64,000 nucleotides of DNA from Agrypnia vestita (taxonomy: Eukaryota > Arthropoda > Insecta > Trichoptera > Phryganeidae), in the NCBI GenBank assembly GCA_016648135.1, contig JADDOH010000143.1:62001-126000 (forward strand), given 5' to 3'. The position numbers and the translations under genes are program-made. Every line of letters starts with the position of its first letter. Within the stretch, counting starts at the first letter, position 1. Shown piece by piece: positions 12,480-24,429 of the stretch. Below the pieces are notes generated by a model. The model was not told where the DNA came from and did not search any database. It was given only the letters and a program-made list of their open reading frames with translations.

Positions 12480-14340
12480 TCGATTGCTTAATGTGCCTCG
12501 CTGCATACTTTAAATGTTGTCACATGTAAGAAAATATACCTGCGCACATTTAATATTTAAAATCTATTGATTTTTTTTCTAAGACACTGAAAAATAATAT
12601 TTTCGTCGATGAATGCTTATATTTTCTAAATTATTTTAAATAATGTTCAGTTTATTACTTTTATATAAGAATGAAGTTTCTATCTAAGTTATAGTCTTAA
12701 AAAATGTGGTCTAGCATATATATTCTGATATAAATTAATATTAAAAACCCACATTTTCACCCCACTTAATAAAAATATGTACTAAGAGTAGAGATTGTAG
12801 GTAATCCCGGCACATTTGTCCAATCCCGGGATATCTTGATTTGTCCTGGGATTGGCCAAGATAGCTATAGGTGACTATTAAATAAAAATAAGCCGTTTAC
12901 AGTACAATACAAGTTATTAATTTAAATTTTGGCACTTATTAACCAAATAAAGTATTACTTTAGCGCAGTACTTTTTTATCAGCATGAATTTTATGGTTTA
13001 TATAATAAGGCAACTTATGAGGCAATTTTATTTTAAAACATAAAAAATATTCTGCCTATGTGGGATTATTATAATTAAAATTCTACAAAGTACATAATTT
13101 ATATAACCTTCATTATATACCTGCATAATATTATGCAACGTAATTATTTTATTATTATTAACATCATATTAATAAATATAATGAATATAAAAATAATTAC
13201 TAAACAAGTTCTAAGCAAAACAAAATAGAATTTATTAAGAAACAAAACAATATAAAGATTATTGACAAACAAAACAATATCGAAATTTAGTAAATTTTTT
13301 TTTCTCATTTATCATTTATAGGAATTAAATATTTAACAAATCAGTCTTAAATTTTTAATCAAACATATCGACGATTTCTACGTATAGGTACTCTCGAATC
13401 TAAAATTTTCGATTTTCGTGTTATTTACTCTATATTTTCACATAATGTTTAAAAAAGTTTTTTTTAAAAATAATTTGAAATTTTCTTGCGCAAAATAATA
13501 TATGAATTTAATTCATATTAAATAAAATTACATAAATTTAATTCAATTAATAATTGTGCACGAAACACACGTTCACCGGAAATTAAGTAGATAAATGAAT
13601 ATGTATAAGAAATAATAATCGCTTCAGCGATCAATTCAGATAATATCGAAGATATTAAATAGAAAATTTAGGATTTTTTGCAAATCATATATGAACAATC
13701 AATATTATTTGTTAAAACTAATTTTGATTACAATATAAAAAAAACATCTGGGCGATAAAAAATCATTCGCATAGTTGATATACTCGTAATATTTATATAT
13801 TGTAGCGTAATTAATAATTTTAAATCTTTAAATATTTTTGCGTTAAAACTATTATCACAAAATTGTTATAATGTAATTGTACCGAATTCAAGCTTTTATT
13901 TAGGTATCTATCCCTTTCAAAATCATGTTTCCTATAGATTTATAGGCTGTTTCCTATAAAATTTCGAATTTAGTACATTATAAATTAGTAATCCTCGATG
14001 ACTGCGTACAATTTTAATATAAGTGTGGTTTTAATTTTTTTTCCATGTAATATAATTTTCTACTTTTTAGTCATAATATTACCCAGCGTACAAAATCACT
14101 TCGGTAGAAAACTAGTGCTTTTAGTGAGCTCATTAACTAAACTTTGAATAATTAATTATGATGGATTAATTGATTGATTAGTGAATTCTGTTATTTATTT
14201 ATATATTGTCATCAAGAATACGTCTTTGTGCAAAATTTCAGCTCCATTGCACATTGGGAGGCAGGTGAAATATTAATTATACGATTCCTTCCAGACAAAC
14301 AGGTGAAACTAATATAAGCGTGGCAAAATGGTTATTTTTT
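12480..14340. other. AT-rich stretch, no recognised feature
   Basis: About 1.9 kb of very AT-rich DNA with short broken frames on both strands. I see no exon, motif or clear repeat edge. The last 80 bases (GGGAGGCAGGTGAAA...) may be the end of an unidentified repeat. Confidence 0.6.
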
Positions 14341-14386
14341 TTTGTGACTTCAAAACGAGTGATTAAACTCGTTTTGAAGTCACAAA
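14341..14386. repeat. Perfect 20-bp inverted repeat (hairpin)
   Basis: TTTGTGACTTCAAAACGAGT at 14341-14360 is followed by the loop GATTAA and its exact reverse complement at 14367-14386. Confidence 0.95.
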
Positions 14387-14487
14387 CTGCTCATAAATGC
14401 GTCTAAATGTGGAGACCTGTAATTGGCCATCTATATTGTATCAATGTTTTCTATGCTTTTTTTTGTGCTGTTGGTCTTCCATAAACA

Positions 14488-14490
<3 letters not shown>

Positions 14491-14519
<29 letters not shown>

Positions 14520-14521
14520 AC
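14491..14521 (+). repeat. (AAAT)n tail
   Basis: Seven or more AAAT units after a TGTTGGTCTTCCATAAACAT context. Such tails mark 3' ends of insect LINEs; the matching LINE body is not recognisable. Confidence 0.7.
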
Positions 14522-14599
14522 AATCAAAAAACTTGACAAATGGGTGCCGCACGAATAAACGAAAAACAAGAAATTGCTGTAACGAAGATTGTTCTACGC

Positions 14600-15223
14600 C
14601 AGGTGTAGCGAACCTAGGGCACGCGTGCCAGAGGTGGCACGTTTAAGAATTTGGAAGGCACGCGAACGATTTCCAAGTTCAAAAATATGTTTTTAAATTT
14701 TTAAATAAATGAATTTGGAAATGATTGAAAGCGATCGATTAACGAACATAATTAATAAATATGCAGAAGAAGAAGAAATAATGAGACATTGGACGCCATT
14801 TCAGAAAATTTAGCGATTTAAAGAAACTAGCGAGAGCAATATTATCAATTTTCTCTTCTACATTGCTTGGAAGTCATTATTTTCAGAAATGAATTTCATT
14901 AAATGTAATTCAAGAAAAAGAATGACTGATAAATTCAGTTGGTCGTGTGTATTACTAAAAGTGACGAAATATGAATCAGATATTAAGAATTTGTCATCGA
15001 ATGTACAACAGAAAAAATCTCATTGATAAATAACGAATGTGTATGTTTATTGATTACGACTGTATTTTTAAGAAACTATATTGTAATTTTTAAGCTTGTA
15101 AATAAAATTCAGATTTTTTTTTCAATTTTGTTAATTTTTTTTACTGCTTGGGAACGCCACACAATCGAGAAATAATATTTGAGGATTTTTGGCACGCGGA
15201 CCCAAAAAGGTTCGCCACACCTG
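14600..15223 (+). mobile_element. Non-autonomous hAT-type element
   Basis: The termini CAGGTGTAGCGAACCT and AGGTTCGCCACACCTG are inverted repeats with one mismatch. The flanks TTCTACGC (14592-14599) and TTCTATGC (15224-15231) are an 8-bp target duplication with one change, the hAT signature. The interior keeps a decayed transposase C-terminus in the plus sense: IAWKSLFSEMNFIKCNSRKR followed by MTDKFSW, like the ZBED/hAT dimerisation region. It is 624 bp and has no intact frame. Confidence 0.85.
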
Positions 15224-15230
15224 TTCTATG

Positions 15231-15468
15231 CCATGGCCAGGCGCGTGCAGTGGGAACAAGCAGCACGACTTTTATTTAACCGTACATTTGGCAAAAAAAT
15301 CGAAATTAAATATAACACAGAATATTATGAAATATTAAAATCTGAATAAAATGTAAATTATTATGATTTTAATATTACGAGATATATTTCTTGTTTCGGT
15401 TTCTTTTCAAAATATATGCTTAGAAAAAAGTCATGCTTCTTGTTCCCACTGCACGCCTCTGGCTATGG
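15231..15468. mobile_element. Short MITE with 43-bp inverted ends
   Basis: The left end CCATGGCCAGGCGCGTGCAG continues TGGGAACAAGCAGCACGACTTTT. The right end is its reverse complement with a few changes. The hAT element lies at its left edge. A similar block at 3690-3755 (TTAGAAAAAAGTCATGCTTC) is probably a half copy. Confidence 0.7.
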
Positions 15469-16380
15469 ACGCTTGTTGTGCTATGCAACATTCATCACAT
15501 TTACAAGACATCTCGCCAACGAAAGCAAAACTTCTTACAAGATAAATACATAAGGTCTTAACCAAACAGCTGCCGAAAATCTTGGTACATTTCAAGATAT
15601 GAAATTCGGCAAAATAACTCGGCAATTAACAAATAATATTCCACAAAATAATACCGTTGCCTTCACTATGAGAAGAAAAATATGAAAATTATATTTAATT
15701 CATACAATATTGCTACGGTTTTCTCTTTTCTATTGCTAGATTGCTAACCCGCTCTCATGAATGGGTTTTAATTAATTAATGACTTATTGTCAAACATAAC
15801 ACAATTGGATCGGAAAGATTGGTGGTAGACTCTAGGTATTGGGGCATTCACCCAAACTAGTCTTTATTGAAGGTAGAGCCCCTTTGGCTGACAATTTTGA
15901 TGAATAATTAAATTATCAATAAATACACCGCGTGTAAAATTAATGGACGAATGATTTTGAGTGAGAATTACACACATTTGCATTTAAAAATATTTCAAAT
16001 TTGTGTATATGTTTGACAATAAGTCCTAGTCTTTGTTTTTACATTCCTATTAATTTTGAACAAGTTGAAACTTGTGGAAAAATATTTAAATAAGATATTT
16101 TAGATTTAATCTCTGAAGTTTTTTCCAATAATGTCGCGATGTAATTTGTTTTCGACAGAATCCAAGCTGTAAGTTTTTATAAAATTTTGTTTATTAATTT
16201 AAATCAATGTGTGATTCTCCAGTAAGCTAAGAGTCTATTGAAGAACCCACCGTGTAAAAAGTAAAATTTATGAATTAAAAAATAAATGTACAGTAAGTGG
16301 AAATCGTTGTTATTTCCGCCTCCAAAATTGAATAAAATGAAGACTGCTGAAATTTCAGTGTTCAAAATGTTGATCAGATC
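15469..16380. other. Intergenic, no recognised feature
   Basis: AT-rich sequence with short frames only. A stretch near 15790-15900 has moderate GC (ATTGGTGGTAGACTCTAGG) but no protein or repeat could be assigned. Confidence 0.5.
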
Positions 16381-16625
16381 AGAGCTTGCAGGTGTGTCAG
16401 TGACGTGGCTACCGACTAAGAAGAATGATCGCCACCGGATGTTATTGAACGGAAAATTTTGAGTCGTATCTTTGGGTCGATTTCAGAAAATGAATTGAAA
16501 AGGCAGTGCCACAACAATGGGCTCTGTTCTTTGTTCGATGAGATAAGCGCCTCAAGGTTCATCAGAGTAGGAATGCTTCGGTGGTTGGGGCGTGTGGACA
16601 GGATGACCGAACTGCAGTCGGGAAG
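16380..16625 (+). mobile_element. LINE ORF2 C-terminal fragment (family B)
   Basis: The frame gives SRIFGSISENELKRQCHNNG, then RVGMLRWLGRVDRM. This matches the RRIFG...RLRWLGHVxRM segment found after the reverse transcriptase of RTE/R4-like insect LINEs. A more decayed relative lies at 27490-27640. Confidence 0.75.
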
Positions 16626-16837
16626 TTCAACACTGAGGTGGAGTTATAATATATTCAAATATGCATAATATTTACGTATTTATCTCTTAGAAAACCATGA
16701 CTGGGGATAATTGTTTATTGAATTCCTTGGAGTCCATGTACGATATTCTCAGTCCCATACATTCTACTGCAAGAGCATCTGCGTTAATCGATTTAACTGC
16801 CTTATTGTAATATATTTGATAAATGTTATATATTGTC

Positions 16838-17310
16838 ATGGGTCGTGACTGCGGGGGACAAATGCAAAAAACAGCGATTAAATGGACCAAGTCACTTAAC
16901 TCGAAAAAAATTAATACACTATTCTTGATATCACACTATTTCGCAATTTATCTCTCGTCTATAAACACTTTATTATTGCTGGGAACACTTTATTTATCAC
17001 TTGCCAGAACATTCCATCCAATTCTCGCAAGTACTAGTCGCATTTATTTGATCCCACACTTATCGGAAAGAAATCGTTCGATTATCTCACTTAATATTTG
17101 CCGCTCCAAAATTCCACGACCGGCCATACCGGCCGTCGTCCCGCGGCTTCTTTCGCACAGATGGAACTATTAAAATAAAATTAATTCAGCAGCGCAGTGC
17201 TGCTTTATCTAAGGGATTCTTTTCTTTTCTAGTGTCAAGGTGAAGATTCCCGTCCCTTCCAGGCTATTCTAGGCGTCTCCCGAATGTTGAAAATAAGTGC
17301 TAGAGTTTCC
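16838..17310. repeat. Dispersed repeat, possible LTR (partner 30383-30800)
   Basis: It begins TGTCATGGGTCGTGACTGCG and shares with 30383-30800 the blocks GGGGGACAAATG, TTTCGCAATTTATCTCTCGT, CACTTAATATTTGCC and TTCCAGGCTATTCTAG. The TGT start suggests a decayed LTR, but no partner LTR or internal gene is visible. Confidence 0.45.
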
Positions 17311-17399
17311 ACAGTGTTGTTCCAAATGACATATTATATAATTCGAATAGTGTGCAATTTCTTCTACTAACCATTTTATTACAATATAGATAGGTACAC

Positions 17400-17690
17400 T
17401 CATTATTCTTTTCCCTTGCTTCATCCCCACTCACACTGTCGTCGTCGACTGTTGGAGTCAGCTCTTCTCGTCTTTGGGCTGTACGCTCTTCTGTCCTGGA
17501 TTACGTCATCCATTCCGTGCCTCTGCATCTAACCATCCCTTTGTACGACTCTTTGATTTAATTCAGGGAACATCCACGAAGATCGCCTGTTAAGTGCCTG
17601 ATACAACGTGGCCATACCATCTATATTACTTTTACCTCATCTTTCTATTGATTTCCGTGACGTCCAGGCTTCCACGAATGCTTGAACCTC
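17400..17690 (-). mobile_element. LINE ORF2 C-terminal fragment
   Basis: Minus-strand translation gives RWYGHVVSG followed, after frameshifts, by pieces resembling KGWLDAEARNG and ...PGQKSVQ. This is the WYGHV...RPxxxWxD segment of RTE-type LINEs. It is heavily decayed. Confidence 0.5.
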
Positions 17691-17717
17691 TTATTTTGTC
17701 TTTTAGGAACACTTTTT

Positions 17718-17723
<6 letters not shown>

Positions 17724-17750
<27 letters not shown>
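17724..17750. repeat. (AT)n microsatellite
   Basis: A run of AT dinucleotides. Confidence 0.9.
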
Positions 17751-17755
<5 letters not shown>

Positions 17756-18084
17756 TTATTACATTAAATATATGCCAAACTGCACAGCAGTTTTACGGCA
17801 TGACTTAACATGACCATCTCAGCATACGCATTTCCATTGTTTTTAGCAGTTCTAGTTCTAATTCTATATTGATACACTAATTGGAAGGGTAACAATTCTA
17901 ATAACCAACTAAAAATTAAAAAAAAAAAAACGTAAAAAATACTGGCCGACATACTTCAATTTTTTGTCTGCTTCCTTGATAAAAATATCTGCTCTAGATT
18001 GATTTGATCGTGTTAATTCTAAAAATCAAAAATTTTTCACTATAGCGTACCGTTTTTGAAAAATCATTACCTACTCATGCTTAC

Positions 18085-18470
18085 GACCTGTATGAACTTG
18101 CTTAAGTGATCACTTTACACAATGCAACGTTCACCGATTCACAAGGACAACCACACACATTTATCAAATTGTAAAAGTTGTGTATATGTTATTCCCGCAC
18201 CTTATTTTGTATATTTGGAACAATTGCTCCATCGCCATCTATGGTATGAAATATTTTCTTTACCAAAAAATAGTACAAAAATAAATATGATAAATGAGTC
18301 TTTTATATGTATTTTTTTTGACCAGAGTATGAAGCAGTATTGTATGATATTCATCCGAATTTTTAACTAATACGCTTGAAAATCATCCCCATCATATCAC
18401 TCGGTGGACAAAATCCAGTAATTGTATTCTTAGAATATAATAAAATAAGTAATAATCATAATATAATGGA
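18085..18470 (+). repeat. MITE-like family M copy
   Basis: It shares TTGCTTAAGTGATCACTTTA and CACAATGCAACGTTCACC on the left, and GGTGGACAAAATCCAGTAAT followed by TCTTAGAATATAATAAAATA on the right, with other family M copies. Confidence 0.55.
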
Positions 18471-18747
18471 ATTCAGGGCGACACTGTCTGCTAGTGTGAA
18501 ACTCAGTTCGGTGGATAGAGCGCGTTTGATTGCTTTAGGAAGTCTGGAATGTCTGGAAAATCTTGTATCTTACATCGTGTTCATACAAACCATGGTTTCT
18601 GATGGGGGAGACTTTCTTGGAACGGAAGGGGGTAAGATTCCTGCAAGTTTGCTTACAACTTATTCTATCGTTTTGTCTGTGTGTGTCTATCTTTTGCTGA
18701 TGGTGAATTTTAGCAATGGAAAACTTTTCAGGAGGCCTGGACCTTGA
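18469..18747 (+). other. Open frame of about 92 codons, unrecognised
   Basis: From the Met at 18469 the plus-strand frame is open to a stop at 18747 and is followed by AATAAAATATTATTTC, a possible poly(A) signal. It predicts one hydrophobic stretch near the C-terminus (LSVCVYLLLMVNF). GC is higher than in its flanks. The complementary strand also reads as protein-like sequence (LLKSFPLLKFTISKR) but has three stops, so this may be an antisense view of a decayed repeat. I do not recognise a family. Confidence 0.3.
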
Positions 18748-19104
18748 TTAACAAATATATAAATAAAATATTATTTCTTTATTGTTCACCTTATCTCTTA
18801 TTTTTAAAACTGTGTCACAAGTTCAATTTTTTTACTGGGCAATTAAAAAAAGATAAAGGCTCCTGAATCATAGACCATGATTGCCGTACACAGTTATTTA
18901 AGTCATAACGGCAGACGTTAATTATCCTTACAACCGGCAATCCCTGATAATGACGCATTCGTTATATAATGATCTGTTTCGAACATCTACTGTCAACTGT
19001 TTATCAGAAAGTAATATATACTTTTCAAGGTGTTGTCACGCTGCATTTATTAACGATAGATTAAATCTTAATATTTTTTCCTATCTCCTATTTGATATGC
19101 GCTT

Positions 19105-19131
19105 TATAAATAGGGCTTAGTCCACATCAGT
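19105..19131 (+). promoter_or_regulatory. Orphan TATA plus initiator-like site
   Basis: TATAAATA at 19105-19112 is followed by CATCAGTCG with the initiator A at 19129, the usual insect core-promoter spacing. No coding exon follows. The block upstream (18980-19075) is duplicated at 20718-20815. Confidence 0.3.
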
Positions 19132-19140
19132 CGTGAAATA

Positions 19141-20925
19141 AATATTCTTAAATTTGTAACCATTTTATTTATTCAACAAAAAGCATCGCTGAATTGGAAT
19201 ATTACCAAATTAATAAAAAGTACTAATATTTAATTATAACATATATATCATTGTGCTAAAAATTAATGACATTATTTGATCTTAGGGTTCTGAAAAATGA
19301 TGTTTTATAGATATCGCGGTTTTCGGTTCTTTATTATTGAAAATAGCATTCAAACGGATTTTTGGATCTTTAAACTTGAGGAGAAAGGCAAACATATATA
19401 TTTTTTAATAAGATAAAACTGAAAAAAATGTTTAAGCAATAATTTTAAAACTATTTTTATTTGGCTTTAATTATTACAAAAGAAAAAAATGCACGAAATT
19501 ATTTTTTATTTGAATTTAACTAATAAAATTAAAGAAACTATTTACATGTGTGCCATTTGATCGATACCGCAATTTCATATAAAATTTGGCACTAAGGGAA
19601 AATGTGTCGATTTTACCGTACAGAGCGCCTTTATTGAGTTTTCTGGTCATATAACATGTTTTTTTTTTAAATAATAGCGTAAATTCCTGCTTCACTGATT
19701 GAGCTTCGTTTGATTTTTCTGTCATTACATAAATTGCTTCTTTTATTTCGTCCTTTAGTGAGAACACTGGTCTCTATCCGTCTGTTCTTCATTCGCAATT
19801 TAAGAGAACGAAAATCATGGTTAATAAGGCTGCTTTTTTGTTTTTACAAATAGGTTCAAATGTTTCTGTTTCCTCCAAAATATTTATCAAATAATTTATC
19901 AAATAAATGTCTTCAAAATTGAAATTGTTCTTACATTATGTACATATTTGTTTATTAATTTAATAAAATTGGTATATTTTCTTTATTATTTTATGCTCGA
20001 CAATTTATAGTTTATATATTGAAAATTTTGAATGAAGAAATGTTTGGAACACACATGATTTTTGTAATTTTATATTTAAATCTCGAAAAGTGAAAAAAGG
20101 GGAGATTTTAAGAAAATCGGAAGCATTTTGTAATATTTTTCAAAGCATTAATACGTGCCTATTACGCATTCCAATGATATAATAAACTGTAGATACGTTA
20201 CAGGCGTGAAATCTGGGCAACTCAAAAGTAAGGTAATTGCCTTACTTGCATTCGTTATCGAACGGACCTTCGTTGTGATCAGGCGCAACGCCACGCGGAA
20301 AAAGGAACAGAGTATCGTACACTATTGCAAAAATGGGCATGTTATTTTTGTCACCGTGACTTCAAATTACCTGGTTTTTCTGCCGTGATTTGTTGTTTCT
20401 TTCAATGCAATATTTGCTACATATGAAAGCCGGCCAGTATGGGAATAACGTGTCCATATCATATACGTCAATGACGCATTCGAATAATTTTAAAAACCTC
20501 ACATCCGGTTAAAGCAAAAATTTTCTTTTACAACTATTAACAATTGACCAATACTATAAAAATACAATAATATTTTTTAATCATTGCGCGTCGTTATAAT
20601 TCCATAATAACATTATTTATTAAATAGTATCAATTTCGATCAAATTTAACCTTAATCATAATTGCAATCTCCTGTCTCTCACAATAATATAATTGTCGCA
20701 CTGTTTTTAGTAATCTGTTGCAAGATTTATGATATGTGTGCAGTTTATCAGAAAATAATTGATACGTTTTTAAATGTTGTCATGCGGCTTATTGATAATA
20801 TAATCTTAAATATATTATAAAGAAAATTAAACTATCGGGATTATAAGAGAAATTGTTTCGAATCTTTTTTAAAACAGTATTAATTACGCACATGTCATAT
20901 AATTTTATGCCCATCTTTACTTACT
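19141..20925. other. Intergenic with one diverged duplication
   Basis: AT-rich sequence without convincing exons. 20718-20815 repeats 18980-19075 (GTTTATCAGAAA..., GTTGTCA(C/T)GC...). A frame at 20155-20388 has no recognisable homology. Confidence 0.45.
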
Positions 20926-20929
20926 TACT

Positions 20930-21123
20930 TACCATCACGCCGTTTCCCCGTGCGGGTAGGCAGAGAGGATAGAGCGCCATACTCTTCTGTCCTGGCATAC
21001 AACTCTCCTCTCATCCACATTCATACATCTTTGCGTGCAAGCTCGACGGTTGTTGAGGCTTCTAACGGGACCATCTTCCAGTATCTGGTTAAACTGGTCA
21101 TGCCACGTCTTCCGCGGTCGCAC
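20930..21123 (-). mobile_element. LINE ORF2 C-terminal fragment (family A)
   Basis: The minus-strand frame reads TWHDQFNQILEDGPVRSLNN, then RRACTQRCMNVDE, VVCQDRRVWRSILSAYPHGE. It is a clean match to the family A tail seen at 4918-5445 and 430-890. Confidence 0.85.
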
Positions 21124-21254
21124 TCTCTTTCTGACGCCATTCTCAATAATAATAATTTCGTCCGTTCGTAATTTCCTAGAATCTAATAGCAGACCTCATT
21201 CCGTTTTGAAAATAAGTAATATATCAACATTTTTATAAAATAAATAGAAAACAT

Positions 21255-21655
21255 TAACTTTATGCTTTTTATTTAAAATATTCTGAATTAGGTTTTTATA
21301 TAATTTTAATATCTCTTAATTTTCAGTTTAATATAAATGTAAACTAATGAGTGCATCCATTCCTATCCATACTATATCGCATAAATCATCGGTATTAATC
21401 ATTAATCAAAATATATTATTCTCAATGTAATAATGTCCGTCACTAACGCTACCAGATGGCACAAATAATAATGAGGCATATTATAACAATGAGGAAAAAT
21501 AATAAAAAAAACATAATAACCTAACCTTATCAAGAAGACTCAAAGCTACACTCCTCTAGGCCTCTAGATAGCGCTTTTTTCACAGCCTTAACTGGCGGTT
21601 GAAATATATAATAAAAGTACGTCATTTTTGACGAGTGATACCTAGTATACAATAA
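21255..21655 (+). repeat. Dispersed repeat copy 2 (partner at 1440-1805)
   Basis: Same orientation and block order as 1440-1805, including GGTATTAATCATTAATCAAA and AGCCTTAACTGGCGGTTGAA. Confidence 0.6.
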
Positions 21656-21721
21656 AATTCACTACACTGAGCTATTTTTAATACTCAAAATTCAAATATA
21701 TATTTTTTTTAAATAGAGATG

Positions 21722-21895
21722 CGAACACGGAATACGTGTCACATCAATATTCTTACTATTTTCAAACTAAGCTAAACGCTTGTGCTATGAAAATAGGACT
21801 AACTTGCTAGTCTGGAGTGAGGTTCGTACCCGCGATCTTTGGATCACGAGGCGAGTGTCCTAACCACAAGACCAATAAGCTAAGAATTTAATATT
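21722..21895 (-). mobile_element. tRNA-derived SINE
   Basis: On the minus strand it starts with a tRNA-like head, GTGGTTAGGACACTCGCCTC, with a B-box-like GGGTACGAACC about 30 bases later. It ends with GTGACACGTATTCCGTGTTC. The same body recurs on the plus strand at 34558-34730. RNA polymerase III promoter boxes are the basis of the call. Confidence 0.75.
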
Positions 21896-22006
21896 TAAAA
21901 TTCAATTAAGGATAAAATCAGCATATTATCAATCAATCCGTCATTGTAATAATAATTAGCGATAATTTATTGCTTGTAAATTAATTAAAAATGGTAAAAT
22001 AAAGTT

Positions 22007-22014
22007 TATATAAG
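22007..22014 (+). promoter_or_regulatory. TATA box of the divergent allergen-repeat gene
   Basis: TATATAAG lies 108 bases before the start codon, in a position suited to a 5' UTR of about 75-80 bases. Confidence 0.45.
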
Positions 22015-22121
22015 CTAAGTTAATATCTGTATATATTTAGTAGCAATACAGTCTGAACAAATTGAATAACACAATTCCCGTTGTTTTTATTCAGCAAGAA
22101 AAGTGAAAAAACACCGTAAAA

Positions 22122-24374
22122 ATGAAGACACTTCTTCTAATTCTAGTGGTCGTCTTCGGAACGTGTAGTGCGCAGAACGATTTGACCAATGATTTCATAG
22201 ATTTTGGGAATATAATGCCGATGGAAGAGATAAACGCACTAACAGCAAAGTATTTGGAGTACGAGGAGTTCGTGGCTATTGTTATGTACGTTGCCTACAG
22301 TGAAGAATTTAAAGAAATTGTTTTGGGCCTGGAAAAGATTCCTGAATACCGAGAAGTAAGTCGGCATTGAATTTTAATTTCTTTTTATTATTCTTTCGAT
22401 CATCAATGCATTTATAAATTTATGCACATATTTTGACAGAACACGTACAGGAATTGTAACTGCACGTTTTACCGACAGGAGGTTATATTATATTCAGAGA
22501 TTATATTATAAATCACAGAGGTAATATTACAATTCAATGTGTATAGATTATGCAGGTTCATACTTCCTCATGGTGTTATTGTTTAAATTTACCACATTTA
22601 CTAATGAGATCTAATAAAATGGGTCTTATTTTTCTTATTCCTATTATGTATACTCTGAAATAAGATCTATAACTAATTTCTATGTCTGAGAATTATTATT
22701 ACGAAACATATTAAAACCATTAGCGAAGAGAAAACTAAATTTCAAAATGAAGACAATAAAGTGCGTGCTATATTTGTAGTAGATGTTGAAACATGACATA
22801 CTTCATCTACTTCAATAAACTATATGAATAAACTAATAATAACTACAAAATTGAATCTACTATAATGACCTACAAGATGTACTCCTTGAAAAGTGTAGGT
22901 ACCACTACAACATTTTCAAATCCACGAAGGGGGGATTGTTATTTTCTAATCTACGGGGAGGGGGGTTGTTTCGATTTATAAACTTTTCTTCATTCGGCTA
23001 TCAAAAAAAATATTTTGACCAAATGGTCGAATTTAATTAAATTAAATAAATGAAAAAAAATAAATTAAAACACATCAAACCTGCGTCAATTATTTCCTTT
23101 TATCTATATCAGCCAAAAATTTTACATATTAAAAAAGTCACGATTTCAAAATTGAGGTATGCGATTTGAAATGTGTACTTTGTGGTGTGCATTTTAATGT
23201 GTGCTGTTTGAAATATGTGCTTTGAAATTTTAGGTGTTCGTAGTTTTTAGTGTGTTTAGTTTGTAGTGTGTGTAATTTGTTGTGTGCGCAGTTTGTAGTT
23301 CGTAATGTGCAGGTTACTTACAAAGCGTGTGAAGTGTGCACATTAGTATGATGTAGTACGTAGTATAGAGCGAACCTGTCACTAAAAATCATTATTACCG
23401 AAAACTATTTACTAAGAAAAGCTAAACCAACAGAAAGCATTAAAATATATATAGCATTGTGACTGATACTTGGGAGATTCTAAGAATATTTCGGTCAATG
23501 AAGAAACTTATATTCTTATTTTACTTGTAATAAATTTCAAATACGTTAGTAATTTTTTCCAATATTTATTGGTTTTTGACCGTACCGGTTTCAAGCTATC
23601 AATTAATGAGGGTTACTGAAATCGTACGAATACTTCAGCTTAAGAGAATAATGAACCAGTTTAAAGATGGCCGAGATAAGCTGAAAAGGTGAACAAAATA
23701 GTAAACAGTGGAAAAAAGTAAAAAAAAGTGTTTAATTGAAAGATCGATAATTTAATCCTATTTATTATATTTTTTTCCTATTGTATCATGCCTCATTTTC
23801 TCATATTAAATAATTTGATTCAACCAATAATAAGGAAACTGTTCAATTGTTAATTATAACTGCCCCAAAACAGGTTTCTCCTGGTTGACGTTATAAGCTA
23901 AATGTAAATAGGTCTAATTGTGACAATATATAAATAAATAAAAAAAAATATATATATTTTATATTTTCACAGCTGCTTAAGTTCTTGGATGGATCTGGCC
24001 TGGAGGTATACGCGTACTTGAATTTACTACACGAGGCTATAGGACTCCCGCCGCTAGATCTGCCCGATACCAGCTCGTATAAACTAAATGCTGTAGCAGC
24101 CAGAAACATCCTGCAGCAGTTGAGGGACGAGGTGCGCGCTCTCCTCCCCAAGAAGGAAATAACCGAACTGCACGACCTGAAGATGGTGGAAAGTCCAGCA
24201 TTCCAGTATTTTGCCCAGAGACTGGAGTCACGAGAGATGGAAGTCATTGTAAAAAATTTGAAAAATAATAAAGAATATCAGGACTACGCCAATACTCTAA
24301 TGGATAATGGATTAGATATGGTGGACAATATTTATTTATCTCTACAAACGATTGGTTTAAGACCACTTCCTTAA
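22122..24374 (+). CDS. Single-domain insect-allergen-repeat protein, divergent
   Basis: Exon 1 is 22122-22355 and exon 2 is 23973-24374. The donor GAGAA|GTAAGT and acceptor TTCACAG|CTG join in phase 0, giving 211 residues. A signal peptide (MKTLLLILVVVFGTCSA) is followed directly by the Ins_allergen_rp domain: DLTNDFIDFGNIMP, then YSEEFKEIVLGLEKIPEYRE, then after the intron LLKFLDGSGLEVYAYLNLLH and ALLPKKEITELHDLKMVESP. It lacks the short spacer after the signal peptide seen in the other two intact genes and differs from them throughout. AATAAA overlaps the stop codon (24374-24379). Family members are secreted, mostly midgut proteins (SDMA type in Lepidoptera). The exact role is unknown. Confidence 0.88.
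22356..23972 (+). other. Intron of the divergent allergen-repeat gene
   Basis: 1.6-kb intron, much longer than in the other two genes. It contains a G-rich pair AAGGGGGGATTGTT/GGGGAGGGGGGTTGTT near 22930-22970 and a GTGTGTTTAGTTTGTAGTGT-like low-complexity stretch at 23165-23320. No exon or clear transposon was seen. Confidence 0.6.
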
Positions 24375-24429
24375 ATAAAAAGTATCAACATTTAACAATA
24401 TTTTTATTTGTGTGTTTCGTAAAAACAAT

